From Frigoriglobus tundricola (GTDB lineage Bacteria > Planctomycetota > Planctomycetia > Gemmatales > Gemmataceae), in contig NZ_CP053452.2 in NCBI RefSeq assembly GCF_013128195.2, positions 3,286,001-3,350,000 of the forward strand: DNA of 64,000 nt. Reading direction: 5' to 3'. Shown in pieces: positions 47,028-56,436 of this stretch. Under the pieces are notes generated by a model. The model was given only the letters and a program-made list of their open reading frames with translations. It did not search any database and was not told the DNA's origin. Both the position numbers and the translations under genes were made by a program. The first letter of the stretch is position 1; each line of letters opens with the position of its first letter.

Positions 47028-47102
47028 GCGTGAGCCGGGAAGTCGCGGGCTTACGGCGGGGATAGAATCCCGTCGCCCACAACTTCCCGGCTCACGCTTT
47101 TT
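47028..47102 (+). terminator. Terminator-like hairpin with T-run upstream of tig
   Basis: The arms GCGTGAGCCGGGAAGT (47028-47043) and ACTTCCCGGCTCACGC (47082-47097) pair perfectly over 16 bp. Five T bases follow. The 38-base loop contains a second hairpin GGGGATAGAATCCC. It can end the tRNA-Gly transcript; it is also a possible leader structure for tig. Confidence 0.75.
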
Positions 47103-47195
47103 CACGACGCTTTCACGACCCTTTTTTCACGACCCGGTGCCCGACCGGAGCCGCCACCGCGACGAGCCACGGCCGACCGACAGAGGAGACCCAAA

Positions 47196-48740
47196 ATGGC
47201 CGACGAAGAAACGCCCAAGACCGAAACCGCGATCGACACCGGCTTCGTGGACGCGACCGCCGGGCTCGCCCAGGCCGACGACGAGGGCGCGATCAAGCTC
47301 CAGCAGACGGTCGAGATCCGGGACGTGGGGCCGTGCAAGAAGCACGTCAAAGTCACGGTCGACCGCGGCGAGATCGACAAGCAGTTCGACCGGCGGTTCA
47401 CGGAACTCGTGTTCAGCGACCAGCCGCAGGTGCGCGGGTTCCGCCCCGGCAAGGCGCCGCGGAAGATGATCGAGAAGCAGTACTACGAGAGCGTCGCCGA
47501 GGAGCTGAAGTCGCAGGTGCTGATGGCCAGCCTCGAGCAACTGGCCGAGGAGCAGACCATCGCGCCGCTCAGCCCGCCGGACTTCGACCCGACGGTCCTG
47601 AGCATCCCGAAGGAGGGCCCGTTCGTCTACGAGTTCGACATCGAGGTGCGGCCGGAGTTCGAGCTGCCCGACTACAAGGGCATGAAGATCCGCCGCCCGG
47701 TCCACGCGTTCGGGCCGGTCGAGGTCGAGGCCGAAAAGAAGCGGCTGCTCGAGCCCTACGGCCAGCTCGTGCCGAAGGAGCCGCCGGTCGCCGACATGTT
47801 CGACACGATCACCGCCGATGTGACCATCTCCTTCCAGGGCAAGGAGATCAACAAGCTCGAAGAGGTGCGGGTCAAGGTCGAGCCGCAGCTCGCGCTGTCC
47901 GACGGCGTGGCCGAGGACTTCGGCGAGAAGATGAAGGGCGCCACGCCCGGCGACGTCCGGGTCGGCGACATCACCCTGTCCCAGGAGACGACCGTCGAGC
48001 GGCTCCGCGGCCAGAAGGTGCAGGCCACGTTCACCATCAAGGACGTGAAGACCACCCGCCCGCCGGAGGTCACCCAGGAGTTCCTCGAGGACACGTTCTC
48101 GGTCAGCACGCCGGAGTCGTTCACCGAACTCGTTCAGGCGGTCCTGGAGCGGCGCCTGGAGTACACCCAGCGGCAGTCGGCCCGGCAGCAGGTGCTGGAG
48201 ACGATCGCCGCCGCCGCGGCGTGGGAGCTGCCGCAGGACATGCTCCGCAAGCAGGCCCGCAAGACGCTCGCCCGCCGCATGATGGAGATGAAGAACGCGG
48301 GCATGAGCGACGAGCAGATCAAGGGCCGCCGCCGCATCCTCGAACAGGACGTGCTGAAGAACACGGAGGCCGCGCTCAAGGAGCACTTCGTGCTCCAGAA
48401 GGTGGCCGAGGTCGAGAAGATCGAGATCGAAGAGGACGACATCGACGCGGAGATCGACCGCATCGCGGAGCAGTCCGGCGAGAGCTTCCGCAAAGTGAAG
48501 GCCCGGCTGGAGAAGGAGGACCTGCTGGAGGCGGTTGCGGCCGACCTTCTGGAGCGCAAGGCCCTCGACCTCATCATCGCCCACGCCACCTACGAGGACT
48601 ACGAGCTGAAGGCCGGCGAGCAGCAGGGGGAGGTGGCGACCGTGTCGCAGAACGTGCTGCCCGAATCGTCGGAGGCGCCCGAGGCGCCCGCCGCGCCGTC
48701 GGAGGCGCCCGCCGCGCCGCCCGAAGGCGCGGCCAGTTGA
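47196..48740 (+). CDS. tig: Trigger factor (peptidyl-prolyl isomerase chaperone)
   Basis: This 514-residue ribosome-bound chaperone has the ribosome-binding loop GFRPGKAPRKMIEK (about 86-99), which keeps the core GFRxGKxP. The middle PPIase domain (about 210-290) and the helical arms follow. Length is above the norm of about 430-450: there is an acidic N-terminal extension of about 35 residues and a C-terminal tail rich in Glu, Ala and Pro (EAPEAPAAPSEAPAAPPEG). The ribosome site GAGGAG is seen about 10 bases before ATG 47196. It is followed by clpP1 and clpP2, a common order in bacteria. Confidence 0.95.
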   Translation: MADEETPKTETAIDTGFVDATAGLAQADDEGAIKLQQTVEIRDVGPCKKHVKVTVDRGEIDKQFDRRFTELVFSDQPQVRGFRPGKAPRKMIEKQYYESVAEELKSQVLMASLEQLAEEQTIAPLSPPDFDPTVLSIPKEGPFVYEFDIEVRPEFELPDYKGMKIRRPVHAFGPVEVEAEKKRLLEPYGQLVPKEPPVADMFDTITADVTISFQGKEINKLEEVRVKVEPQLALSDGVAEDFGEKMKGATPGDVRVGDITLSQETTVERLRGQKVQATFTIKDVKTTRPPEVTQEFLEDTFSVSTPESFTELVQAVLERRLEYTQRQSARQQVLETIAAAAAWELPQDMLRKQARKTLARRMMEMKNAGMSDEQIKGRRRILEQDVLKNTEAALKEHFVLQKVAEVEKIEIEEDDIDAEIDRIAEQSGESFRKVKARLEKEDLLEAVAADLLERKALDLIIAHATYEDYELKAGEQQGEVATVSQNVLPESSEAPEAPAAPSEAPAAPPEGAAS

Positions 48741-48772
48741 CCGGCTGCGTACAGTATCAGTAACCCCGGCGA

Positions 48773-48794
48773 GCGGGGGGCGCGAGCCCCCCGC
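48773..48794 (+). promoter_or_regulatory. GC hairpin with GCGA tetraloop between tig and clpP1
   Basis: A 9-bp stem GCGGGGGGC/GCCCCCCGC closes a GCGA (GNRA) tetraloop. No T-run follows. It may weaken read-through into clpP1 or stabilise the tig mRNA end. Confidence 0.65.
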
Positions 48795-48869
48795 GGAACC
48801 CCGACGTAACCCCGACCGACTGCGGTTCGCGCGCGTTTCAATTGGGGCCGCGGCCCCCGCTCGCCCCCG

Positions 48870-49544
48870 ATGGAGCCATTCATGCATTCCGCCTTCGACC
48901 CCCTGGGCGCGGCCCGCCCGTTCGACCCGACGCTCCAGCGCGGCCAGTACGCCCGCCAGCGGATGATGGGCATCGGCGACCTGCTGCTGGAGAACCGGAT
49001 CATCTTCCTGGGCGCGTCGCAAGAGTACTCCGACTCTTACGGCCGCGGCACCATCACCGACGTGCTCGCCAGCATCGTCATCCAGCGGCTCCTGTTGCTC
49101 CAGTACGAGAACAAGACCGCCGACATCCACATGTACATCAACAGCCCCGGCGGGTCGGTGTCGGCGACACTGGCCATTTACGACACGATGCAGTTCCTGG
49201 AAGCCCCGATCCACACCTATTGCATGGGCCTGGCCGCGAGCGGGGCGGCCGTCCTGCTCGCCGCCGGCAGCAAGGGCAAGCGGTACTGCCTGCCGAACTC
49301 GAAGGTCATGATCCACCAGCCGGCCGGGTACGTCGGCGGGCAGGTGTCGGACATCGAGATCCAGGCCAACGAGATCCTGAAAGAGCGCCAGCGGCTCAAC
49401 GAGATCCTCGCGGTCCACACCGGCCAATCGATCGAAGTGATCGCGAAGGAAACCGACCGCGACAAGTACTACCACGCGGCCGAGGCCAAGGCGTTCGGGC
49501 TGGTGGACGAGGTCCTCAGCCGCGCCCCCGACGCGAAGAAGTGA
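48870..49544 (+). CDS. clpP: ATP-dependent Clp protease proteolytic subunit 1
   Basis: This 224-residue peptidase has the catalytic triad Ser124 (GLAASGAA), His149 (VMIHQP) and Asp198 (TDRD). The oligomer and active-site blocks [21 protein letters not shown] are intact. The Ser motif is AASGAA rather than AASMGA, as in many second ClpP copies. It is paired with clpP2, so a mixed ClpP1P2 barrel is plausible. ATG 48870 or 48882 may be the start. Confidence 0.94.
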   Translation: MEPFMHSAFDPLGAARPFDPTLQRGQYARQRMMGIGDLLLENRIIFLGASQEYSDSYGRGTITDVLASIVIQRLLLLQYENKTADIHMYINSPGGSVSATLAIYDTMQFLEAPIHTYCMGLAASGAAVLLAAGSKGKRYCLPNSKVMIHQPAGYVGGQVSDIEIQANEILKERQRLNEILAVHTGQSIEVIAKETDRDKYYHAAEAKAFGLVDEVLSRAPDAKK

Positions 49545-49777
49545 ACCGAACACGGAGTGCGGAACTCGGAACTGAAGACGAAAACGGAGAAGCCGCAGCG
49601 ATCGGCAGCGCGTTGCCCGTTATATTTGTTCCGCGTTCCGCGTTCCGCGTTCCGCGCTTCCTCTGCACATCCGGCGCGCCGCGCGTGCGGCGCCGACCGA
49701 CCGACCAAAGCCGCTCACCAACCGCGAGCCGCCCGCCCGATACAGAAAGCGCGGCGGCCCGCTCGGAGGACCTGAAC
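49545..49777. other. clpP1-clpP2 spacer with short tandem repeat
   Basis: 233 bp. It holds GTTCCGC repeated four times (about 49628-49658) and an upstream GAGTGCGGAACTCGGAAC that can pair with it partly. GGAGG at 49765-49769 is the clpP2 ribosome site. No gene seen. Confidence 0.6.
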
Positions 49778-50398
49778 GTGCCGCTCGTTCCGATTGTGGT
49801 GGAGAGCCGGGGCCGCGAAGAGCGCGCCTACGACATCTACAGCCGCCTGTTGAAGGACCGGATCATCTTCCTTCAGGGCGTGGTTCACGACGACATGGCG
49901 AACCTGATCGTCGCGCAGATGCTGTACCTCCAGTTCGAGGACCCGAAGCGCGACATCAGCCTGTACATCAACAGCCCCGGCGGCAGCGTGACCGCGGGCA
50001 TGGCGATCTACGACACCATGCAGTTCATCACGTGCGACGTGGCGACGTACTGCATGGGTCAGGCGGCCAGCATGGGGGCGATGCTCCTGACGGCCGGAAC
50101 AAAGGGCAAGCGGTTCGCCCTGCCGCACGCGCGGGTGATGATCCACCAGCCCAGCGCCGGCAGCGAGGGCACCGCGGAGGAGATCCTGATCCACGCGAAG
50201 GAGTTCCTCCGCACCAAGGACACGCTCAACCGGCTGATGGCCATGCACAGCGGCCAACCGGTCGAGGCGATCACGAAGGGCACCGACCGCGACAACTTCA
50301 TGTCCGCGGCCGAGGCCCGCGACTTCGGGCTGATTGACAAGGTGCTGGAGCGGATGCCGGCGGAGACGCTCGCCGCCAGCCGCCCCACAGGGGAGTGA
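49778..50398 (+). CDS. clpP: ATP-dependent Clp protease proteolytic subunit 2
   Basis: This 206-residue canonical ClpP has Ser98 (GQAASMGA), His123 (VMIHQP) and Asp172 (TDRDNF). GTG 49778 is chosen: GGAGG lies about 8 bases upstream and the protein begins [20 protein letters not shown], the usual ClpP N-terminus. There is no ATG in that region, and the upstream open frame is not coding. clpX does not follow; a P1 repeat does. Confidence 0.95.
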   Translation: MPLVPIVVESRGREERAYDIYSRLLKDRIIFLQGVVHDDMANLIVAQMLYLQFEDPKRDISLYINSPGGSVTAGMAIYDTMQFITCDVATYCMGQAASMGAMLLTAGTKGKRFALPHARVMIHQPSAGSEGTAEEILIHAKEFLRTKDTLNRLMAMHSGQPVEAITKGTDRDNFMSAAEARDFGLIDKVLERMPAETLAASRPTGE

Positions 50399-50495
50399 GA
50401 AGACCCTAACCCCCCCACTCCCTTCCCATTCGGGAAGGGGGAGCCGGATTGACTCCTCGTCCCTGAACGGGAAGGGGTTGAGGGGTTAGGTCTTT
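50399..50495. repeat. P1 palindromic repeat, copy 7
   Basis: Outer ends AGACCCTAACCCC and GGGGTTAGGTCT pair; the inner cores are CCCTTCCCATTCGGGAAGGG and GTCCCTGAACGGGAAGGGG. It starts at the clpP2 stop and ends 11 bases before the next ATG. Confidence 0.8.
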
Positions 50496-50506
50496 TGGGA
50501 AGCAGG

Positions 50507-51382
50507 ATGCAATACCACAGACCGAACCTGTGCCGGTTCGTTCGCCGCATGGCGGTCAGTGGGGCCGCGTCACTCCTCGTTCTACCACTCGCGACCGGCT
50601 GCAAATCCAACAACCGCTACGACCTGATCGAAGCCGAACTCCGCACCCGCGAGCGCGAACTCGCCGACACCCGCGCCGCCCTCGACCGGTCCCGCAACCT
50701 GCTCCGCGCGTACGAAGTCGGGCAGCAAAACAACTCGTCCCCCACCGGGCCGCAAGTCGGTGGCGGGGGCGTGTTTATGGCGGTGAAAGAGATCGCCATC
50801 GGGCGCGGGACCGGGGGCGTCGACGACGACGGGTTGCCCGGCGATGAGGCGCTGATGGTCGTCGTGGTGCCGAAGGACGAGGACGGGTCCGCGGTGAAGG
50901 TGCCGGCGCGGTTGCAACTGGCCGCGTGGGAGATCACCCCGGCCGGGTTGAAGAACCCCATCGGCTCGTGGACGATTCCGTCCGACAAGCTCCGCGCGAC
51001 GTGGCGGAGCGGGCTCATCAGCACCGGGTACTTCGTCTCGGTGCCGTGGCAGACCCCGCCCTCGACGGACCGCGTGCGGATTGCGGTGCGTCTGGTGACG
51101 ACCGACGGCCGCGCGTACGAGGCCGACCGCGACGTGACCGTGAAGCCGCCGTACCCGCCGCGCGGGGGCGGGAACGTACTCCCGTACCCCCAGCCGGCGC
51201 CGGGCGGCCCGCCGGGTCCCTCCGTGCCGACGACCCCGATGCCGCCCGGCGGTCGGCAACCGCTGTTCCCGGAAATGCCGCCGCCCGGTGTCCCGTCCGT
51301 GGTTCCGCCGGGCACGGAAGAGCTGCCGCCCCCCATGCCCGTCGATCGCGGGGCGCGCCTCCTGCCGCCCGTGCGGCCGTGA
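50507..51382 (+). CDS. Lipoprotein with coiled coil and Pro-rich tail
   Basis: This 291-residue protein of unknown function has an Arg-rich N-terminus, a hydrophobic stretch and a lipobox (LPLATGC, Cys near 32). A coiled-coil heptad run (about 38-65, RTRERELADTRAALDRSR) and a beta-rich domain (about 90-210) follow. The last ~75 residues are mostly Pro and Gly. It is presumably anchored to a membrane on the periplasmic side. ATG 50507 is chosen; ATG 50549 would still leave the signal. Confidence 0.8.
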   Translation: MQYHRPNLCRFVRRMAVSGAASLLVLPLATGCKSNNRYDLIEAELRTRERELADTRAALDRSRNLLRAYEVGQQNNSSPTGPQVGGGGVFMAVKEIAIGRGTGGVDDDGLPGDEALMVVVVPKDEDGSAVKVPARLQLAAWEITPAGLKNPIGSWTIPSDKLRATWRSGLISTGYFVSVPWQTPPSTDRVRIAVRLVTTDGRAYEADRDVTVKPPYPPRGGGNVLPYPQPAPGGPPGPSVPTTPMPPGGRQPLFPEMPPPGVPSVVPPGTEELPPPMPVDRGARLLPPVRP

Positions 51383-51517
51383 TAATCTTTCGGGCGACCG
51401 GCTCTCTCCGAGAGTCGGTGGTCGCACCACAGGTACCGCGGTGCGGCTCTCGAAGAGGTTGTCGCGCTCCGTCGTCCTCGCTGTTGGAACCAGCGACCCA
51501 CCCGAACGAATACTGCC

Positions 51518-51997
51518 ATGTCCCCCCTCTCGCACTTTGACGAATCCGGCGCGTCCCGCATGGTGGACGTGGGGGCCAAGGCCGAGACGAACCGCACGGC
51601 CCGCGCGTCGGCGGTCGTGCGCATGCAGCCGGACACGCTCGCGCTGGTCCGCGACCGCGGCGTCGCGAAGGGCGACGTAATTGAGGTCGCGCGGCTCGCG
51701 GGGATCATGGCGGCGAAGAAAACCGCCGACCTGATCCCGCTGTGCCACCCGCTCCCGCTCACGTCCGTGAAACTGGATTTCGCGTTCCCGGGTGCGGATT
51801 CTCTGCGAATCGAGGCCACGGTCGCGGTATTCGCTCGGACCGGTGTTGAGATGGAAGCGCTGACTGCGGTTACAGTCGCAGCCCTGACGGTGTACGACAT
51901 GTGCAAGGCGGCCGACCGCGGCATGACCATTGAGGCGGTCCGGCTGGAGGAGAAGGACGGCGGGAAGAGCGGGCACTTCGTCCGCGCCCCGTCATAA
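51518..51997 (+). CDS. moaC: Cyclic pyranopterin monophosphate synthase
   Basis: This 159-residue enzyme of molybdenum cofactor synthesis is complete. Conserved blocks are [36 protein letters not shown], the catalytic [11 protein letters not shown] and [11 protein letters not shown], with the Lys of KKT and DMCKAAD present. Length matches the family (about 160). No other moa gene is adjacent. Confidence 0.96.
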   Translation: MSPLSHFDESGASRMVDVGAKAETNRTARASAVVRMQPDTLALVRDRGVAKGDVIEVARLAGIMAAKKTADLIPLCHPLPLTSVKLDFAFPGADSLRIEATVAVFARTGVEMEALTAVTVAALTVYDMCKAADRGMTIEAVRLEEKDGGKSGHFVRAPS

Positions 51998-52137
51998 CTC
52001 CTCGTCCCTTGCAGATCGCGATCGGGTGGAGCCGCCGCACGGTCGCCCGACCGCGGACCGCGGCCTGTTGCCGGTCGGCACTACGGGCGTATGCTTTCCG
52101 GGTTGCGGCCCAACGCGGAGAGCGGGAGGGCCGCGTG

Positions 52138-53187
52138 ATGGGGACCGTAATGGCAACTGTTCCGCCCGCTGTGTCCGGAGTTGCGCCGGCATCCGATCCC
52201 GCCCCGGTGGCCCGCTCCGCCACGAGGGCCGGGCCGGTGTTCGCCCCCGTTGCGGCCGAAATTGCTGAGACGGACCGCATCTTCGACCGCACCCTCGCCC
52301 CCCACCGCGGCCCGTTCGGGCCGCTCATCGAGCACCTCCGACACTACCGCGGCAAGCGGCTCCGGCCGGCGCTGCTCCTGCTCACCGCGCGGGCGGTCGG
52401 CAAGGTGCTGCCGGTGCACCACACGCTCGCCGCCGCGATGGAGATGATCCACACCGCCACCCTCGTTCACGACGACGTGCTCGACGAGGCGGAGCTCCGC
52501 CGGCACGCCCCCACCGTGAACGCCGGCTGGGGGAACAAGGTCAGCATCCTGCTCGGCGACATGCTGTTCACGCACGCGTTCCACCTGACCAGCACCGTGG
52601 ACGGCCGGGCGTGCCAGATCACCGGCGAGGTCACGAACCGCGTGTGCGCCGGCGAACTGCGGCAGGTGACCGAGCGCGGCAACCTCGAACTGACTGAGGC
52701 CGACTACTTCACCATCATCGACGGCAAGACCGCGGCGCTCACCGAGTGCTGCGGGCGGCTCGGAGCCCTCTACGCGGGTGCGTCCGAGGAGGTGGCGGCG
52801 AAGCTCGCGACCTACGGCCGGAACCTGGGGCTGGCGTTCCAGATCGCCGACGACCTGCTCGACCTCACGGGCACCGAGGACGCGGCCGGAAAGACGCTCG
52901 GCACGGACCTCGAACAGCAGAAGCTCACGCTGCCCGTGATCCACTGCCTGCACCGGCTCGCCCCGGCCGAGGCGGCGAAGCTCCGCGACCTGATCCGGAC
53001 CGGCGGCGACGGCCTCGGGCTCCGCGTCCTGGCCGCGCTGGAAAAGACGCAGTCGGTGGCCCACGCGAAGCGCCGGGCGGACGAGTTCGCCCGCGCGGCG
53101 CGGCAGGAACTGGAGTGCCTGCCGCGGAGCGAGTGCCGCACGATCCTGGAGACCGTCGCGGAGTGGAGCGTGCGCCGGGAGAAGTAG
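52138..53187 (+). CDS. Polyprenyl diphosphate synthase (trans-isoprenyl)
   Basis: This 349-residue enzyme makes an all-trans polyprenyl diphosphate, probably C35-C45 for quinones. It has the first Asp-rich motif LVHDDVLDEA (DDxxD), the second in QIADDLLDLTG, KRLRPALLLL and the GD(M)LF and GK(T)AAL blocks. An N-terminal Ala/Pro/Val-rich extension of about 45 residues precedes the helical core. ATG 52138 has GGGAGG about 8 bases upstream. Product length cannot be read with confidence. Confidence 0.93.
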   Translation: MGTVMATVPPAVSGVAPASDPAPVARSATRAGPVFAPVAAEIAETDRIFDRTLAPHRGPFGPLIEHLRHYRGKRLRPALLLLTARAVGKVLPVHHTLAAAMEMIHTATLVHDDVLDEAELRRHAPTVNAGWGNKVSILLGDMLFTHAFHLTSTVDGRACQITGEVTNRVCAGELRQVTERGNLELTEADYFTIIDGKTAALTECCGRLGALYAGASEEVAAKLATYGRNLGLAFQIADDLLDLTGTEDAAGKTLGTDLEQQKLTLPVIHCLHRLAPAEAAKLRDLIRTGGDGLGLRVLAALEKTQSVAHAKRRADEFARAARQELECLPRSECRTILETVAEWSVRREK

Positions 53188-53428
53188 GCGACCCGTAAAG
53201 CGTCTTCGCCCCGGGGGGGGCGCCCCTCGACCGCGTGGTGTCGCCCTTCGGGCCTCAGGTGTTGAACCGCGGGTGCCCAGGATTATTATCCAACGCCCCT
53301 TCGGGGCGAACTCGCTCGCGCCGTAGGTCCCGCGCCCGACACCCGCACGACCGAATCGGACGCCTCGAAGACGCGCCGCCGCCTGTTCGGACAGTTCACC
53401 AGCCGGTTTTTGATATAAAATACGTTCA
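53188..53428. other. GC-rich spacer with short palindromes
   Basis: 241 bp with CGCCCCTTCGGGGCG (near 53297-53311) and GCCCTTCGGGC hairpins but no full member of the repeat families described here. No gene seen. Confidence 0.5.
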
Positions 53429-54223
53429 ATGGCGGACAACCGGCTGAAAGTCGTGTCGATCATGGACTACCCGCACGAGCCACGGGCCGCGCGGATGTGC
53501 TACGCGTTCCTCGATTCGGTAATCGCAAACGGCGCCGCCAGCGTCACCCTTCTGTACGAGGAGCACGAACCGGTCGTCGCCCCGGAGCACCGGCGCGCGG
53601 CCGATATCGAGGTGGTCAGGGGCCGGTCCCGCGACGTCGGCCACCCGCACTTCAACCTGCGGTTCAAGCTCCCCAACCTCGCCGCGCTGCCGTACCCGTA
53701 CCTGTACATCGACGCCGACACGTTCGTGCTCGACGACCTCGCCCCGCTCTGGGCGCGGCGGCACGACAAGCCGTGGATCGGGGTCGATCACCAGTGGGTG
53801 CCGTCCGACCCGCGCACGCACCGCGCCCCGTTCCTGAACTCCGGGGTGCAACTCGTCTCGGACCCCGCCTTCTACGACCTCGACGCGATCCTCGCCGCGC
53901 AGAACGCCGTGGTGCCGCTGGCCCGGCACGCGGAGGTGCCCAAGCGCGACATGTTCGCGACCCCCGGCCAGGACCAGGCGGTCCTGTTCCGCTATTTTCG
54001 GTCGATCGGCTACGACTACACCCACCCGGCCGTGGGGCCGGGGTGGAACAGTTGCGCCGGGGTCACGGTCATCCGCCGTGCGGGCAACCGGTGGCGCGGG
54101 CACACCCGGGGGCTGACCCCCGACCACGACGCGCAGATCGTTCACTACTGGTCGCAGTTCAAGCCGTGGGCGATCGGCTGCCCGGTCTTCGAATCGTACT
54201 CGTGGGCCGATTATCGCGCCTGA
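53429..54223 (+). CDS. Glycosyltransferase-like protein (nucleotide-diphospho-sugar type)
   Basis: This 264-residue protein has an N-terminal Rossmann-like strand pattern and a DxD-type motif in YLYIDADTFVLDDLAPL (near residue 95), as in GT8-like enzymes. Later blocks are FLNSGVQLVSD and GQDQAVLFRYFRS, as in GT8/GT24 (FNSGVxL, DQ). The acceptor is unknown. It stands alone on the plus strand before a propeller protein gene. Confidence 0.75.
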   Translation: MADNRLKVVSIMDYPHEPRAARMCYAFLDSVIANGAASVTLLYEEHEPVVAPEHRRAADIEVVRGRSRDVGHPHFNLRFKLPNLAALPYPYLYIDADTFVLDDLAPLWARRHDKPWIGVDHQWVPSDPRTHRAPFLNSGVQLVSDPAFYDLDAILAAQNAVVPLARHAEVPKRDMFATPGQDQAVLFRYFRSIGYDYTHPAVGPGWNSCAGVTVIRRAGNRWRGHTRGLTPDHDAQIVHYWSQFKPWAIGCPVFESYSWADYRA

Positions 54224-54309
54224 TCCCGCGTGCATCCGCGCGGCGAAAACGGTATCCTGACACGCACCCCCCCGAACGCACCCGCCGGTCCCCTTTTCTC
54301 GGAGCCGTG

Positions 54310-56433
54310 ATGACTCGCATTTCCGCCGTCCTCGCCGCCGCGCTCGCGGCGGCCGTGGCGCTCGCCCCGTTGGCCCCGACCGGGGCCCAGCCCAAAGACG
54401 CGCCCGCCGGGTACGTGAAGAAGGGCACCCGCGCGGAGACCGCACGGGCCACGCTCGCCGCGCTCAAGCTGCCCGACCTCGGCGGAAAATGGTACTACGC
54501 CGGCCCGTTCGACAACACCGAGAACGCGGGCTTCGATTTCGCGTACCCGCCGGAAAAGCAGGTCGATCTGAAGGCCGCGTACACCGGCAAGGGCGGCGCG
54601 AAGGTGGCCTGGAAGGAGTTCACCGGCTTCCCGCTCGGCAAGGTCGTCGATCTCCAGAAGCTGTTCCCGGACACGCGGACGGACGCGGTCGTGTACCTGT
54701 ACCACCGGTTCGACGCCCCCAAGGCGTACAAGTGGCCGCTGTCGTTCGGCAGCGACGACACGCTGAGCGTCTTCATCAACGGCAAGCGCGTGATCCACGA
54801 GCCCTACGTGCGGCCGGCCGCGGCCGATCAGGACCGCGTGGAGGTGGACGTGAAGGAGGGGGCGAACGAGCTGCTCGTGAAGATCGGCCAGGCCGGCGGC
54901 GGCTGGGAAGTGTACGTGGCCCCCGAGCTGCCGTCCGTCGTTCCGGCGGCCGCCCGCCGACAGTTCGACCGCGACTTCCCGCTGCGGGGCGAGACCGAGG
55001 CCGCGCGCCCCGTGAAGGGCGAGGAAATGCACTACAAGATCGTCACCATCCCGCTCGCCAGTGACTGCGTGCTCGAGGTCGGCGGGCTGGCGTTCCGGCC
55101 GGACGGCAAGCTGCTCGCCTGCACGCGCCGCGGCGACGTGTACCTGATCCACAACCCGACCGCGGAGAACCCCGCCGACATCAAAATGACGAAGTTCGCC
55201 ACCGGGCTGCACGAGGCGCTCGGCCTGTTCGTGGAGACCAATAACGTCGTGTACGTCGCCCAGCGCCCCGAGCTGACGCGGCTCACCGACGAGGACGGCG
55301 ACGGCGTGGCCGACCGGTACCAGACGGTGTGCGACAAGTGGGGCGTGTCGGGCGACTACCACGAGTTCGCGTTCGGCCCGGCGCGGGACAAGCAGGGCAA
55401 CTTCTTCGTCACGCTGAACGTGGGCTTCGGCGGCGGGCACCAGGCGAAGGCCCCGTGGCGCGGGTGGTGCGTGAAGGTGTCCCCCGAGGGCAAGATGGAG
55501 CCCTACGCCTACGGCCTGCGGTCCCCCAACGGCATCAACTTCTCGCCCGACGGCGACCTGTTCTACTGCGACAACCAGGGCGAGTGGGTGGTGACGAACA
55601 AGATGCACCACCTGAAGAAGGGCGCGTTCTTCGGGCACCAGGCCGGGCTCCGGTGGGTGAAGGACTCGCCGTTCGCCGGGAAGGTGCCGGACAAGGTCGA
55701 GTCGGGGATGCGGTACGACGGTGTGGACAAGAGCGGCAAGCAAACGACCGCGTACCCGGACCTGAGCCCGCCGTGCGTCTGGTTCCCCTACGGGCGCATG
55801 GGTCAGTCCGTCACCGAGCCGATCTGGGACACGACGGGCGGCAAGTTCGGGCCGTTCGCGGGCCAGTGCTTCGTCGGCGACCAGACCAAGTCGAACATCA
55901 TGCGGGTCGCGCTGGAGAAGGTGAACGGCGAGTTCCAGGGCGCGTGCTTCCCGTTCCGCAACGGCTTCCAGTGCGGGGTGAACCGGCTCTGCTTCGCGCC
56001 GGACGCGAGCCTGTTCGCGGGCCAGACGAACCGCGGCTGGGGCTCGCTCGGCGGGAAGCCCTACGGCCTCCAGCGGCTCATCTACACCGGCCTGGAGCCG
56101 TTCGAGATCCACCACATCGCGCTCCAGAAGGGCGGCTTCGCGCTCACGTTCACGAAGCCGATCGATCCCGGCTCGCTGGGCGCGAAGCCGGTGTCGGTCA
56201 GCTCGTTCACCTACGTTTACAACAGCAACTACGGCGGCCCCGAGGTGGACACCCGGGCCGAGGCGGTCGGCCCGGCCGTTCTCTCGGCGGACGGCCGGAC
56301 GCTGACCGTGCCGGTCGAGACCTTGCGGAAGGGCCGGGTGTACGAGTTCCGCCTCGACGGCCCGAAGACCCGCGCCGGCGAGCCGGTCCTGCACCCCGAG
56401 GGGTACTACACGCTCAACGAGCTGGTGAAGTGA
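54310..56433 (+). CDS. Secreted PVC-type propeller protein (sorbosone/glucose dehydrogenase-like)
   Basis: This 707-residue exported protein has a signal peptide (MTRISAVLAAALAAAVALAPLA), then a galactose-binding-like N-terminal module (KWYYAGPFDNTEN to about 220). A six-bladed propeller of the PQQ/sorbosone dehydrogenase or NHL type follows (GLAFRPDGKLLACTRRGDVY, GLRSPNGINFSPDGDLFYCDNQGEW). A beta-rich C-terminal end is present. Such PVC proteins are abundant and usually without known substrate. No C-terminal heme c motif (CxxCH) is seen. ATG 54310 is chosen for the signal peptide; the longer frame upstream overlaps the glycosyltransferase gene. Confidence 0.88.
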   Translation: MTRISAVLAAALAAAVALAPLAPTGAQPKDAPAGYVKKGTRAETARATLAALKLPDLGGKWYYAGPFDNTENAGFDFAYPPEKQVDLKAAYTGKGGAKVAWKEFTGFPLGKVVDLQKLFPDTRTDAVVYLYHRFDAPKAYKWPLSFGSDDTLSVFINGKRVIHEPYVRPAAADQDRVEVDVKEGANELLVKIGQAGGGWEVYVAPELPSVVPAAARRQFDRDFPLRGETEAARPVKGEEMHYKIVTIPLASDCVLEVGGLAFRPDGKLLACTRRGDVYLIHNPTAENPADIKMTKFATGLHEALGLFVETNNVVYVAQRPELTRLTDEDGDGVADRYQTVCDKWGVSGDYHEFAFGPARDKQGNFFVTLNVGFGGGHQAKAPWRGWCVKVSPEGKMEPYAYGLRSPNGINFSPDGDLFYCDNQGEWVVTNKMHHLKKGAFFGHQAGLRWVKDSPFAGKVPDKVESGMRYDGVDKSGKQTTAYPDLSPPCVWFPYGRMGQSVTEPIWDTTGGKFGPFAGQCFVGDQTKSNIMRVALEKVNGEFQGACFPFRNGFQCGVNRLCFAPDASLFAGQTNRGWGSLGGKPYGLQRLIYTGLEPFEIHHIALQKGGFALTFTKPIDPGSLGAKPVSVSSFTYVYNSNYGGPEVDTRAEAVGPAVLSADGRTLTVPVETLRKGRVYEFRLDGPKTRAGEPVLHPEGYYTLNELVK

Positions 56434-56436
56434 ACG

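Noticed and set aside
53188-53428. Member of one of the repeat families upstream of the glycosyltransferase gene
   Set aside because: It has short palindromes (CGCCCCTTCGGGGCG), but no match to P1-P4 or the REP units that I can defend.
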